Shown: positions 34,655 to 43,265 of the stretch, piece by piece
Position numbering within the stretch: the first letter of the stretch is position 1
Layout of the letters: every line of letters begins with the position of its first letter
Origin: MVRE01 sp015660965
GTDB taxonomy: Archaea > Halobacteriota > Methanomicrobia > Methanomicrobiales > Methanospirillaceae
Assembly: GCA_050015095.1 (NCBI GenBank)
Contig: JBEKCC010000001.1
Coordinates: 620,001 to 684,000, forward strand
Length of the DNA stretch: 64,000 bases
Direction of reading: 5' to 3'
Made by a program: the position numbers and the translations under genes
Notes under the pieces: generated by a model
Databases searched by the model: none
What the model saw: the letters and a program-made list of their open reading frames with translations, nothing else
What the model was told of the DNA's origin: nothing

Positions 34655-35748
34655 GTGGAGACGGTATTGGACCCGAGATTATTGCTGAAGGCAAAAAGGT
34701 CCTTGATGCCGCAGGAGAGATATTTAACTTTGATATTGAGTGGGTAGATTTTGATATCGGAGCCAAACGATATCTCTCAACCGGAAACCTTCTCACCGAA
34801 GAAGATCTTTCTGAACTCTCAAAATTTAAAGCGATCTATTTTGGGGCCATTGGAGACGAACGAGTGAAACCGGGGATACTTGAGAAAGGAATTCTTCTTA
34901 CCATCAGATTTTACTTTGACCAATATGTTAACCTTCGGCCAATTAAGCTTCTTAAGGGGGTCGAAACACCTCTTGCTAATAAGGGACCCAAAGATATAGA
35001 CTTTGTAGTTGTTCGGGAGAACACAGAGGATTTTTATATTGGGATCGGATCACGATTCAAAAAAAATCAGAAGACTGAACTTACTGTAGAACGTGAACTT
35101 TACTCAATCAAATTTGGTCTTGATATAAACAGCGACGCCGATGAAATAGCATATCAAATCGGTGTTATATCACGGGAAGGTGCACAGCGAATTTTTATCT
35201 ATGCATTTGACCTAGCACAACGACGTAAACGCAAGCTCACATCAGTTGATAAGGCAAATGTACTTTCAGATATTTACGGACTTTGGCGAGAAATTTTTAC
35301 CGAAACGGCAAAAGTCTACCCGAATGTAACCACTGAATTTAATTATGTCGATGCAATCACAATGTGGTTTGTGAAAAATCCCGAATGGTTTGATGTGGTG
35401 GTAACTCCTAACATGTTTGGAGATATCATTACAGACCTCGGTGCAATGATCCAGGGCGGGTTAGGACTTGCTCCGGGGGGAAATATTAACCCTAAAGGCA
35501 CATCAATGTTCGAACCAATTCATGGTTCTGCTCCAAAATATAAGGGTTTGGGTGTGGCAAACCCGATAGCCACCATTTGGGCAGGTTCTCTACTTCTCGA
35601 TCATATAGGTGAGCATGAAGCAGCTTCTGCTGTTCTAGGTGCTATCGAAAGGAGTATCCAAAATAGCATCATCACCAAGGACATGGGCGGTTCCGCGAAT
35701 ACGGCAAGAGCTGGTAGTTATATAGCAAAAAATATTAGACGTAGTTGA
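34633..35748 (+). CDS. leuB: 3-Isopropylmalate dehydrogenase-family protein (LeuB or AksF)
   Basis: A 371-residue decarboxylating dehydrogenase, third in the leuC-leuD-leuB run. N-terminal IGGDGIGPEII, the substrate motif RFYFDQYVNLRP with its arginines, VVRENTEDFY, the metal-binding VTPNMFGDIITDLGAMIQGGLG and GSAPKYKG are all typical. It could act in leucine synthesis or in the 2-oxoglutarate-to-2-oxosuberate extension for coenzyme B, as for the dehydratase. No isopropylmalate or homocitrate synthase gene is in the window. Confidence 0.88.
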   Translation: MYKIATIGGDGIGPEIIAEGKKVLDAAGEIFNFDIEWVDFDIGAKRYLSTGNLLTEEDLSELSKFKAIYFGAIGDERVKPGILEKGILLTIRFYFDQYVNLRPIKLLKGVETPLANKGPKDIDFVVVRENTEDFYIGIGSRFKKNQKTELTVERELYSIKFGLDINSDADEIAYQIGVISREGAQRIFIYAFDLAQRRKRKLTSVDKANVLSDIYGLWREIFTETAKVYPNVTTEFNYVDAITMWFVKNPEWFDVVVTPNMFGDIITDLGAMIQGGLGLAPGGNINPKGTSMFEPIHGSAPKYKGLGVANPIATIWAGSLLLDHIGEHEAASAVLGAIERSIQNSIITKDMGGSANTARAGSYIAKNIRRS

Positions 35749-35907
35749 AAAAAGTAAAAACACCCCATCGCGAGAAATATTTTTGGGATTTGGAATATTT
35801 TGTACTAGATCTTATCAGCTTTTTTCTTTTCTCAATACTGTAATTATTGTATCCATCGGCAATCGTATGAACTGCCGCTTTAGTAGATTGTTACCGAAAT
35901 TTGATCT

Positions 35908-36708
35908 TTAGAATTGCGAGGAGGAACCTTTAAGTAGTATCTCTGCTTCAAGCTGTCCTTCCTCGACCTCTTTTTTCTCTGTTATATCAATGAGCGATCC
36001 GACTATTGCAACTGTCTTTCCGTCTTTAACAATCGGTAATTCATTTACCTCTAACCAGATGGTCACACCATTGCCAGTGACAAATTCTAGTCGATATCGT
36101 GGTTCTCTTCTTCCAGTTGCGATTTCTCGTTTGGTTCTTTCAAGCCCTTCCTTATTTACGGGATTATCGGACAAATAGTCCGTCCATAATCGTTTCCCGG
36201 TGTGAAGGCGATATCCAAGTAATTTTAGTAGCCGAGGACTCACATAGTTCATAACATTATTAGGCGTATGTGAGTAATACATCTGTTTTCCACTCTCTAC
36301 AACTAGCATCAGTTCACGGTCACGTTTTTGGATCGCTTTTTCTTGAAATTTACTATTTGATATATCTCTTCCGACGGCAACAATAGCACGAACAGATTGA
36401 GATCCATCAAGAAGTGAACGTGCAGACCAACTTATACACCGCATCCCTTTTTTTGTCTGCATCCACTGATCGACGTAACAAGCAAATGGTGGGCGAAACA
36501 ATTTCACCATCTGAGTAGCAATTACGTCAGCATACTGCCTTTCGGTAACTGGCATGAAAATGCTACCGATGAGTTCCTCTTTTGATTTACCAGTAAGCTC
36601 GCAATAGGCAGTATTCGCAAAAAGTAGCCGTCCTTCTGGAGAGAATTTGACGATATAATCCTGCTGATTCTCTACAAGTTCACGGTAAATATTATCATTT
36701 TCCACCAT
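35908..36708 (-). CDS. PAS-domain sensory protein without kinase domain
   Basis: A 266-residue soluble protein with two PAS domains, about 5-115 (NIYRELVENQQDYIVKFSPEGRLLFAN) and 130-250. The second ends with the PAC-like GSLIDITEKKEVEEGQLEAE. No histidine kinase, GGDEF or receiver part follows, and the protein ends after a short coiled tail. It may modulate a partner by binding a small ligand or cofactor. It lies downstream of an orphan gene on the same strand. The 160 bp after its end show nothing clear except T-rich stretches. Confidence 0.85.
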   Translation of the reverse strand: MVENDNIYRELVENQQDYIVKFSPEGRLLFANTAYCELTGKSKEELIGSIFMPVTERQYADVIATQMVKLFRPPFACYVDQWMQTKKGMRCISWSARSLLDGSQSVRAIVAVGRDISNSKFQEKAIQKRDRELMLVVESGKQMYYSHTPNNVMNYVSPRLLKLLGYRLHTGKRLWTDYLSDNPVNKEGLERTKREIATGRREPRYRLEFVTGNGVTIWLEVNELPIVKDGKTVAIVGSLIDITEKKEVEEGQLEAEILLKGSSSQF

Positions 36709-36875
36709 TGAGATTCCACCTCCCGTAAAATATTGTCACCAGTACACTTGAATCTAAAAGGGTAGTATACATTATTAGTAAAAGATCTGTTTGTGAGAAT
36801 ATTAATGTTGAACGATATTTTTTATGATAAAATGATTACTATCAAAAGAAGATGGTGAGATATTTGTTGGAGGGT

Positions 36876-37289
36876 TTAGGCGATTGCACCGAGATTCCGT
36901 TGGCCATACCCGAGTTTCTTGAGACGTGTTTGATAGGGGATTTCCGGAATCTTCACGATAACAGCATATCGCTCCTTTCCATATATGATTGAACGCAAGG
37001 AGTTGAGCGAGACCGTGAAGTCGCCGATATTAAACAAATCGATGTTCAGTGCTTTTCCAGACAACGAAACTTGAGCTAAGCCAGATACGGTACCAAGATA
37101 ATACTTCCAATTGTGTGTTAAGATTTCAACTTGCACACGGACCTTTCCTGCAATTGCCCGGACAAGGTCTGTTAACCGAATCGCATAACGTTCACCCTGA
37201 ATATGCAGTTCTATGACCTCGTGGGGAATACCTTCGGAATCGTATGCAACACACCCCGATTTATGGAAGTATCCTGATTTTTTCATCAT
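36876..37289 (-). CDS. Orphan protein, unknown function
   Basis: A 137-residue protein with predicted beta-rich character and no recognised motif. The N-terminal SEGIPHEVIELHIQGERYAIRLTDLVRAI and the central GKALNIDLFNIGDFTVSLNSLRSIIYGKERYAVIVKI look like a compact domain. It follows the nitrogenase-like genes by 97 bp on the same strand and could be cotranscribed with them, which makes it worth testing as an accessory protein. Similarity to PilZ- or PRC-type small domains is possible but not shown. Confidence 0.6.
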   Translation of the reverse strand: MMKKSGYFHKSGCVAYDSEGIPHEVIELHIQGERYAIRLTDLVRAIAGKVRVQVEILTHNWKYYLGTVSGLAQVSLSGKALNIDLFNIGDFTVSLNSLRSIIYGKERYAVIVKIPEIPYQTRLKKLGYGQRNLGAIA

Positions 37290-37386
37290 ACACGACCACC
37301 TTCTGTCGTAATAAGGCGTTTCTTGAGAGGGTATTTAATGTTTTAACGTGCGCGGTGCGAAAGTGTGAGAGAGAAGATTGCCAGTA

Positions 37387-38514
37387 TTATGCAGATTGTC
37401 GATCCATGCAAGCGTTGAGAACGTCTTCAATTAAAAAAAGCGACCCCTCAATACCAGCAAGTGGTCGTGAAGCAAGTCTGACCGTACCACGTAGTGGTGG
37501 AGTTATTCCAACAAAAGCCGCTCCTCCTTTTACAGATCTTTCGAAAGATGACCCCACAACAAGGTCAGGAGTGTAATAGTCAATTAGTCTCTTTACATCG
37601 GAAAGTCCATCTACTCTTTGAACTTGGTAGGGGAGATCGTATTTCTGGTCAGTACGACTTCCTATGCAAACAATTTCGGCGTCAAGATATTTGTCCAACA
37701 AGTTAGCGACAAATGCTCCGATGGAAAAGCTGGCAAAGATTACAACAGAAGGAGGATCAAACCGGCGCAAGAACTTGTCACATACCTGTATTACTCGCTC
37801 CTCCTGTCTAGAATTTTCATTTATTACGGATTCGACATTACTATCTTCAATTACCTGACCGATCCGATTGAACGTTTCATTGATTGCATGAAATCCCAAT
37901 GTATTCCCAAGATAATTACCAAGACCGCTTGCAAGATCCCCATCAACCCCTAATGTAAAGGGGGAACAGTGTTTAAGTTTATCGATATGGTCAAAGCATA
38001 ATACCGTACCAGCCGGAACACAAGCTTGGGTGAGGAGTCTGACAACTTCTTGCACATTTCCGCGATGAAAGGGGTCAAAGAGGCTTACTCCGTCAATATT
38101 AATCCCTACGGCATCGGAATCAATTGCCGGCTCTAATATCGAAAGTGCTGTGTGGTATCCAATCTCAAAATTTCCAGAAAACCCGGGACTATCAACAAGG
38201 ATAATATCATTAGAATCGAGCATTGATCGAATGTCTTCACCAAGGATAGCTGGCACACATGATGTCACAATAGCGATACGTTTACCCTTTCCTTGAAGCT
38301 CCTCAATCACTTCATGAAGTCTCTCTTCGGAACCAAAAATGACTTCATTCTCTAGAATGAATGTGCCATGAAGAGGTACGTGGAGGAGTGTGGTCGGATA
38401 ATAATAACAACCGCTAGATCCGTGAATGACCACTGTGATTCCTTCAAATCCAGCAAGACACGCTGTTGCTCCTGTCATTGCACATGGCCAAAGCGGGTTC
38501 TCACATTTGGGCAT
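37387..38514 (-). CDS. Nitrogenase component 1-like protein (NifK/NifN-type)
   Basis: A 375-residue protein of the nitrogenase component-1 superfamily, shorter than NifD/NifK. Three cysteines fall at P-cluster ligand positions: Cys11 (LWPCAMTGA), Cys36 (HGSSGCYYYP) and Cys86 (TSCVPAILGEDI). The ENEVIFGSEERL stretch matches the family's helix after the second cysteine. It is the last of three overlapping genes (NifH-like, NifD-like, this one), overlapping the preceding gene by 14 nt. Whether it binds an active-site cofactor, and its substrate, cannot be told. Confidence 0.85.
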   Translation of the reverse strand: MPKCENPLWPCAMTGATACLAGFEGITVVIHGSSGCYYYPTTLLHVPLHGTFILENEVIFGSEERLHEVIEELQGKGKRIAIVTSCVPAILGEDIRSMLDSNDIILVDSPGFSGNFEIGYHTALSILEPAIDSDAVGINIDGVSLFDPFHRGNVQEVVRLLTQACVPAGTVLCFDHIDKLKHCSPFTLGVDGDLASGLGNYLGNTLGFHAINETFNRIGQVIEDSNVESVINENSRQEERVIQVCDKFLRRFDPPSVVIFASFSIGAFVANLLDKYLDAEIVCIGSRTDQKYDLPYQVQRVDGLSDVKRLIDYYTPDLVVGSSFERSVKGGAAFVGITPPLRGTVRLASRPLAGIEGSLFLIEDVLNACMDRQSA

Positions 38515-39556
38515 GGATAGCTCGCCTCCAGCGGTGGAGCATCCGCTTTATTCCCATTGTACCAATAGGCGGTGATATTGGAATCGGAACAAGGCAGCCA
38601 TCCGGTTTAATTTTTATATGAAGATCTTTGACAACCTCATGAAAGAATGCATAATCTGGACTTATCATGAACGAGTGATCAACAGCAATAGAAGATCCGG
38701 TAATGTCTCTAAAATCATCAAGGATAGACTCATGAAGGGATTCCTCATAGGTAATAGTTTCCTGACCTTGTAGCCCGTAAATCTCAGCAATTTGATTCAG
38801 AAATGTGATAGTTCCAGAAAAACCTGTTGGGAATGATTCAATGAATGGAGTGCCAAACTGTTGGAAAAGTTGTTTACCAACACTTACTAACTCAGCATCA
38901 CGCAAAATATTGAGGGATGCCCTCCCTATCTTCTCAATGTCAGTTGTTGAAATGTTATGAATGAACCGTACATTAACCTGAAGATCTAATAGTGAAAGTA
39001 ACCGTTTTATCTCGGTATAATTCTCTTCAACCTCATATTCGAGGTTTTTTTCGCCAATAATATTGACACTGCCATTATTTGAGTATACACCAATTAAACC
39101 CGCTATTGTTTTTAACGCGTTATTCACACCCATCTGGAATGAACCACCAAGGAATCCGGCAGTAGGAATTGGTATGACCGGTACATCCCAGTGTTTCCCG
39201 CAAACCGCAATAACATCATCTCCAATTGTTTCAGTTATGCATGTCGACAATACAAAAACAGATTTTGGAGACTGAGAAATCGCAGATTCAATTGCACGTT
39301 CCAGAGCTTCCTCACCACCAAATACAATTTCAGAGTCAAGAAGTCCACTCGAGACTATATGTGGTACCGCGATCCGATTATGATCAAGATTTGTTGAATG
39401 TAGAAGCGAGAAGTTATGATGTGCACATCCCGAAGGTCCATGAATAACAGTGATACCCTCTCTGATTGAGGTAGTTACCGATAATGCACCTGTTAGGGTA
39501 CAACCCTCAAATCTGCATGAATTCAAGGGCGAGGGCTTCGAGAGCATCAATTTCAA
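38501..39556 (-). CDS. Nitrogenase component 1-like protein (NifD/NifE-type)
   Basis: A 351-residue component-1-like protein, distinct in sequence from its downstream neighbour. The three P-cluster-type cysteines are Cys19 (EGCTLTGALS), Cys44 (IHGPSGCAHH) and Cys106 (LSTCITETIGDD), with the nitrogenase-like DSEIVFGGEEALERAI in between. It overlaps the NifH-like gene by 50 nt at its start and the NifK-like gene at its end, so the three are made together. With its neighbour it probably forms a heterodimer or heterotetramer served by the NifH-like reductase. Confidence 0.85.
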   Translation of the reverse strand: MKLMLSKPSPLNSCRFEGCTLTGALSVTTSIREGITVIHGPSGCAHHNFSLLHSTNLDHNRIAVPHIVSSGLLDSEIVFGGEEALERAIESAISQSPKSVFVLSTCITETIGDDVIAVCGKHWDVPVIPIPTAGFLGGSFQMGVNNALKTIAGLIGVYSNNGSVNIIGEKNLEYEVEENYTEIKRLLSLLDLQVNVRFIHNISTTDIEKIGRASLNILRDAELVSVGKQLFQQFGTPFIESFPTGFSGTITFLNQIAEIYGLQGQETITYEESLHESILDDFRDITGSSIAVDHSFMISPDYAFFHEVVKDLHIKIKPDGCLVPIPISPPIGTMGIKRMLHRWRRAIHAQM

Positions 39557-40325
39557 TGGGTGTGGGGATCGTAAAATTGGTGTTCGTCATGACATATGAG
39601 GATAGTTCTCGATAGAGACCTGCTTGAGTAGAATTAGGCGAATACTCAACAACTGTTTGCTTATGGATCTCAGCCAATTGTATCTTGCGATCTCTTGGGA
39701 TATACTGTACTAGTGTGCTATTGATACGGCGGGAAAATTCACTAACCAGTTCCTTTTCACTAGGCATATTTTTTGCATTACAAATCACTCCCGCAAGTCG
39801 ACATGTGCTCTTTGATCGTTGCGAGAGACGTTTTATTGCCTTGCAGATGTTATTTGCCGCATAAAGTGACATCAACTCACCAGACGTAATAAGATAGATC
39901 TCCTGAGCATATCCCTCTCGCATCGGCATTGCAAAACCTCCACAGACAACATCACCCAAAACATCATATAAGATTACATCGCCCGTTAGCGCACCGAACT
40001 TCTCTAAAAGTTGGAAGGTAGCTATTATACCTCGTCCGGCACATCCAACGCCAGGTTCAGGACCACCTGCTTCTACGCATCGCACGCCATTAAATCCAGT
40101 ATATACTATTTCATCGAGCGTTATCTTTCCGTCTCCCCGTTCGCGAACCAGATCCATTACTGTCGGAATAAAACTACCGTGCATTAACATTCTTGTGCTA
40201 TCCCGTTTCGGATCACACCCGATCTGGAGAACATCAAAACCCTGGAGCGAAAGCGCAGCAGAGAGATTTGCAGCCGTTGTCGATTTCCCGATCCCTCCTT
40301 TACCATAGAGGGCAATCTGCTTCAT
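39507..40325 (-). CDS. NifH-like ATP-dependent reductase
   Basis: A 272-residue relative of nitrogenase Fe protein, donor of low-potential electrons with ATP hydrolysis. The P-loop GKGGIGKST is at residues 8-16. The two cysteines that would hold the [4Fe-4S] cluster between the subunits are Cys95 (GVGCAGRG) and Cys128 (DVVCGGFAMP), and the switch stretch YDVLGDVVCGG is intact. ATG 40325 gives the normal MKQIALYGKGG start; ATG 40334 and TTG 40346 are alternatives, the last with an AGGAGA 11 nt upstream. It is the first gene of the trio. Confidence 0.88.
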   Translation of the reverse strand: MKQIALYGKGGIGKSTTAANLSAALSLQGFDVLQIGCDPKRDSTRMLMHGSFIPTVMDLVRERGDGKITLDEIVYTGFNGVRCVEAGGPEPGVGCAGRGIIATFQLLEKFGALTGDVILYDVLGDVVCGGFAMPMREGYAQEIYLITSGELMSLYAANNICKAIKRLSQRSKSTCRLAGVICNAKNMPSEKELVSEFSRRINSTLVQYIPRDRKIQLAEIHKQTVVEYSPNSTQAGLYRELSSYVMTNTNFTIPTPIEIDALEALALEFMQI

Positions 40326-40448
40326 CGTAAACATGTTAGTAGGCAATTTATATTAGGTCTCCTGATGTTAACTTAAAAAAAGTTGTGTTGAGAACGAATT
40401 ACTTCTATAGTTTTAATTTTTTTAAGGAGAAGGATGAAAAATTTACAT

Positions 40449-40568
40449 TTAGAGTTTATTTGTCCAAATTCCAATCAAGTAGCAATGTGCTCGTGCTTTT
40501 ACGTCAGTATCTTTTATACAGAACTCTGCCTCTGGTTTATCGCCAGGTTTTAAACCTTTTATATTTAC
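40449..40568 (-). pseudogene. Relic of a peroxiredoxin gene (N-terminal fragment)
   Basis: Between the NifH-like gene and fprA the minus strand reads VNIKGLKPGDKPEAEFCIKD followed by TD, then loses similarity and stops after 39 codons. This recalls the N-terminus of Bcp-type peroxiredoxins (LKxGDKAPxFxLKDxDG). No start codon, active-site cysteine or remainder is present. It sits next to fprA and rubredoxin, which suits a lost oxygen-defence gene. The match is short and the call is tentative. The rest of the gap 40347-40608 shows nothing clear. Confidence 0.35.
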
Positions 40569-40608
40569 AACATTACCACATCGAACAACTTAGTCATACT
40601 TAAACCCA

Positions 40609-41796
40609 CTATTCCACGATTTTAATCTCTTTGTGTTTCTTTAAGATATCATCAGCGAGTCGATCTAATCCGCGAAAAGCTTTCTCATCTGGAAGCCCGT
40701 TTACGATAACCGGTTCGAGAACATCAACCTTTACGTGGTCAAGCATTTTGGTAATGACGTCAACACATTTACCTCCCCACCCATATGACCCGATAACTGA
40801 AACGAACTTTATTTTGGGTTTGAGAAGATTGGCAAGATATGTTGCATAAACTACCTGCGGATGCGGTCCAAACAGAACCGTAGGAGTCGCGATAACAACC
40901 GTTGCAGCATCGACAAGACTCATCGCAAGTTCTCCTACATCCGTTTTCGAGAGATTAAATGGCTTTACAGTGATACCGCGTGAAAGTAATGCATCAGTGA
41001 AGTATTCGACCATTTTTAATGTACTACCATGCATTGAGACGTATGGGATTACTACCTCATTTTTAACTGAATCTGAAGTCCAATCGAAATATGAATCAAG
41101 AATAAACGATGGGTTTTGGTAGATTGAACCATGACTTGGAGCAATCATTGTAGGATCTAACGCCCGAACTTTATCAAGATAGCCCCGAATAGTGATTCGG
41201 AACGGCATCATAATTTCGGCATAATATCGTTTTGCAGAAATGTATATCGTTCGTTCATCTTTTATGAACAAATCACTTGTCGCGATATGGGATCCGAATA
41301 GGTCACAAGGGAATAGGATCCTATCTTCCTGCAAAAATGTGAGCTGTGTTTCGGGCCAGTGAGTCCAAGGTGTAATCAGGAACTCCAAAGTTCGGTCTCC
41401 TAATGAAAGAGTATCGCGATCACCGATAACTTTGAATTTATTTGAATCTACATGAAGCAGAGCAACAAGAAAATCCTTACATTTCTCGTTTGCAACAACA
41501 ACTGCATCTGGAAAGAATTCGAGGATCATTGGAAGTGATCCTGAATGATCCTGCTCGGCATGGTTCATAATCACATAATCGATTTGTTCAATACCAATCT
41601 TGACAAGATTACTGATTAGTTCGTATTCCTTCGTCGGATCAACAGTATCAATGAGAGCGGTTTTTTTACTTCCTTTAATTAAGTATGCGTTATAACTTGT
41701 GCCATTAGGAAGTGGGATAAGTTCATCAAAAAGTCTGCGATCCCAATCTAAAGCACCTACCCAAAAAATATCTTTACAAACTTCACGTGCGACCAT
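40609..41796 (-). CDS. fprA: FprA family A-type flavoprotein (F420H2 oxidase-like)
   Basis: A 395-residue diiron flavoprotein that reduces O2 to water in methanogens, protecting against oxygen. The N-terminal metallo-beta-lactamase-like domain keeps the metal ligands in HAEQDH (His79, Glu81, Asp83, His84), then HWPET, CDLFGSHIA and APSHGSIY. The flavodoxin domain starts near 250 with the FMN motif VSMHGSTLKM. Rubredoxin is encoded 8 bp upstream and could pass electrons to it. In methanogens the purified enzyme uses reduced F420. Confidence 0.93.
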   Translation of the reverse strand: MVAREVCKDIFWVGALDWDRRLFDELIPLPNGTSYNAYLIKGSKKTALIDTVDPTKEYELISNLVKIGIEQIDYVIMNHAEQDHSGSLPMILEFFPDAVVVANEKCKDFLVALLHVDSNKFKVIGDRDTLSLGDRTLEFLITPWTHWPETQLTFLQEDRILFPCDLFGSHIATSDLFIKDERTIYISAKRYYAEIMMPFRITIRGYLDKVRALDPTMIAPSHGSIYQNPSFILDSYFDWTSDSVKNEVVIPYVSMHGSTLKMVEYFTDALLSRGITVKPFNLSKTDVGELAMSLVDAATVVIATPTVLFGPHPQVVYATYLANLLKPKIKFVSVIGSYGWGGKCVDVITKMLDHVKVDVLEPVIVNGLPDEKAFRGLDRLADDILKKHKEIKIVE

Positions 41797-41804
41797 AGAA
41801 ATAC

Positions 41805-41966
41805 CTAACTCACCTTATTAAATTCCTCTTTCTTTGCACAACAAACGGGACATTGCCAATCGCTAGGCAATTTCTCAAAGGATATCCCAGATGGGATATT
41901 CTGGCACGGTTCACCGATTGTAGGATCATAGACATGCCCACAGATCGAACATTTGAATTTATCCAT
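41805..41966 (-). CDS. Rubredoxin
   Basis: A 53-residue gene, short enough to be overlooked. It has the rubredoxin fold signature: iron ligands CSICG (Cys6, Cys9) and CPVC (Cys39, Cys42), the YDPTIGEP turn and the LPSDWQCP motif. The residue after the second pair is Cys instead of the usual Gly. It starts on ATG at 41966 and is followed 8 bp later by fprA, so it is probably an electron carrier for the flavoprotein or for peroxide-removing enzymes. Confidence 0.95.
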   Translation of the reverse strand: MDKFKCSICGHVYDPTIGEPCQNIPSGISFEKLPSDWQCPVCCAKKEEFNKVS

Positions 41967-42095
41967 AAACTTTCACCGATTGGATCTTTTTAGACATTAA
42001 GAAAGGGTTGTATGATAATCATTTCGATAATAGATAATAAAGACTGAATGAACGATTAAAAATACATTGGGTTATAATGCGGCAGATACTGCATC

Positions 42096-42459
42096 TCATT
42101 CTGTATAATGTAGTTTATACCTATTCACAAAAAAATGGAATGAACGATTACTTTTTGCTGCATGCTCTATTGAAAAGAATTTGAGAATTTCAATAGGAGA
42201 TTCTGGTTCGTATATAATCTTGATCGAAAGGTCTTTCGAAAGCCCTTATCTTGGTATTTCTAATACATTCCATTCCCCCTTACATGGCGATTGCATTTAC
42301 AATTCCCTGCTTTGCAATATCGCGTAAGAACTTAAAGATGGATACAAAGTTTGATTTTCCCGCTGCGTTTGAGCCAATCACTACATTGAATGCCGATTGT
42401 TCAACATCAAGCTCGGAGAAACTTTTAAAATTAGCAACCACGATTCGCTTCATGGGCAT
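42096..42459 (-). pseudogene. Broken AAA-family ATPase gene (N-terminal part)
   Basis: Minus-strand reading from ATG 42459 (preceded by AAGGAG) gives a typical OLD/RecF-like ATPase start: KRIVVANFKSFSELDVE, then Walker A GSNAAGKSN and FKFLRDIAKQGI. After 59 codons a TAA (42280-42282) stands where Gln is expected. The same frame goes on with GGMECIRNTKI, then a frameshift moves to LSKDLSIKIIYEPESP and on to a stop at 42096. The remaining roughly 250 codons of such proteins are absent. A clear pseudogene with a stop, a frameshift and a truncation. The bases 41967-42095 hold nothing I recognise. Confidence 0.75.
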
Positions 42460-42522
42460 ATACGCTCCTTACGACATCGGTGCGTGTCCATTATTAAAAA
42501 ATATTGGGGCTTGGAAAATTTC

Positions 42523-43035
42523 TTAAATAACCAAAACTGGAAGATTTGGGTTCATAATATAGATCATGAAGTCAAGATATGCTACGATAATTGATACAAT
42601 GAGATAGGGGGTCAGGAGAAAAGTTGCAGCAATTGAGACTCGCAATGACTGTAAAATCGTCGAGCATAGAATTGCAAGTAGCATAACCATAATAATAAAC
42701 CCAAAGAAAGGAGACATGAGTCCGAAGAATACATAAACCCAAAGAACATTCAGAACAAGTCCGAATATAAAAAGTTGAAAACATGTCATTGTATCTTTCT
42801 TGGAAAGATCTGCCTGCCATATACAAAAGAGCGCTAGACCTAACAGAATATACAAAATTATTCCAATAGGAATTATGAGTGAATTTGGAGGGATGAGATC
42901 GGGTTTATTTAGTGAAGACCCCCAAGACCGGATTGCCGGGATAGCATAAATTGATCCAATATATCCTGCTAATAAGCAGATACCCAGTGAAATCCCAGCT
43001 CGTACTAAACTATTTTTTAATAGTCTCTTTGGCAT
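42523..43035 (-). CDS. tspO: TspO/MBR family membrane protein
   Basis: A 170-residue protein with five membrane helices, the layout of the TspO/peripheral benzodiazepine receptor family, which binds tetrapyrroles and other hydrophobic ligands. The WGSSLNKPDLIPPNSL segment near 38-53, VLNVLWVYVFFG near 94-105 and the final LLTPYLIVSIIVAYLDFMIY match the family. It has fewer tryptophans than usual. It lies just after the decayed ATPase on the same strand. The 230 bp upstream to the TIG lipoprotein show only AT-rich sequence. Confidence 0.8.
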   Translation of the reverse strand: MPKRLLKNSLVRAGISLGICLLAGYIGSIYAIPAIRSWGSSLNKPDLIPPNSLIIPIGIILYILLGLALFCIWQADLSKKDTMTCFQLFIFGLVLNVLWVYVFFGLMSPFFGFIIMVMLLAILCSTILQSLRVSIAATFLLTPYLIVSIIVAYLDFMIYIMNPNLPVLVI

Positions 43036-43265
43036 TGTATTTCTATATTGAATATTGGAATAAAGAGTTTTCGGATAGTGAAGTACACTTGTATAAAAAA
43101 ATTTCTAATTGTTAAAACCTATTTAAATCTGGTTATTTTACTAATTTTGAGAGATTATGGGGGTAATGGTAGTATGAGGTATAAAAAATAATTAAAAAAG
43201 GAGTGAGTTACAATCTCTCTAATTTCAGGGTATTTAATATTAAAGAAAAAGGGGGATTTTTTAGG

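Noticed and set aside
37387..40325. Assignment of the nitrogenase-like genes as cfbC/cfbD for coenzyme F430
   Set aside because: CfbCD needs only one NifD-like protein. Here there are two different ones with nitrogenase-style motifs, so the F430 label is not supported by this sequence.
40385..40603. Plus-strand small frame with an AAGGAG-like site near 40424
   Set aside because: The encoded 39-residue peptide from ATG 40434 has no recognisable features, and the opposite strand shows a peroxiredoxin-like stretch instead.
42251..42526. Plus-strand reading frame of 91 codons
   Set aside because: It is the complement of the broken AAA ATPase gene, whose minus-strand reading shows Walker A.
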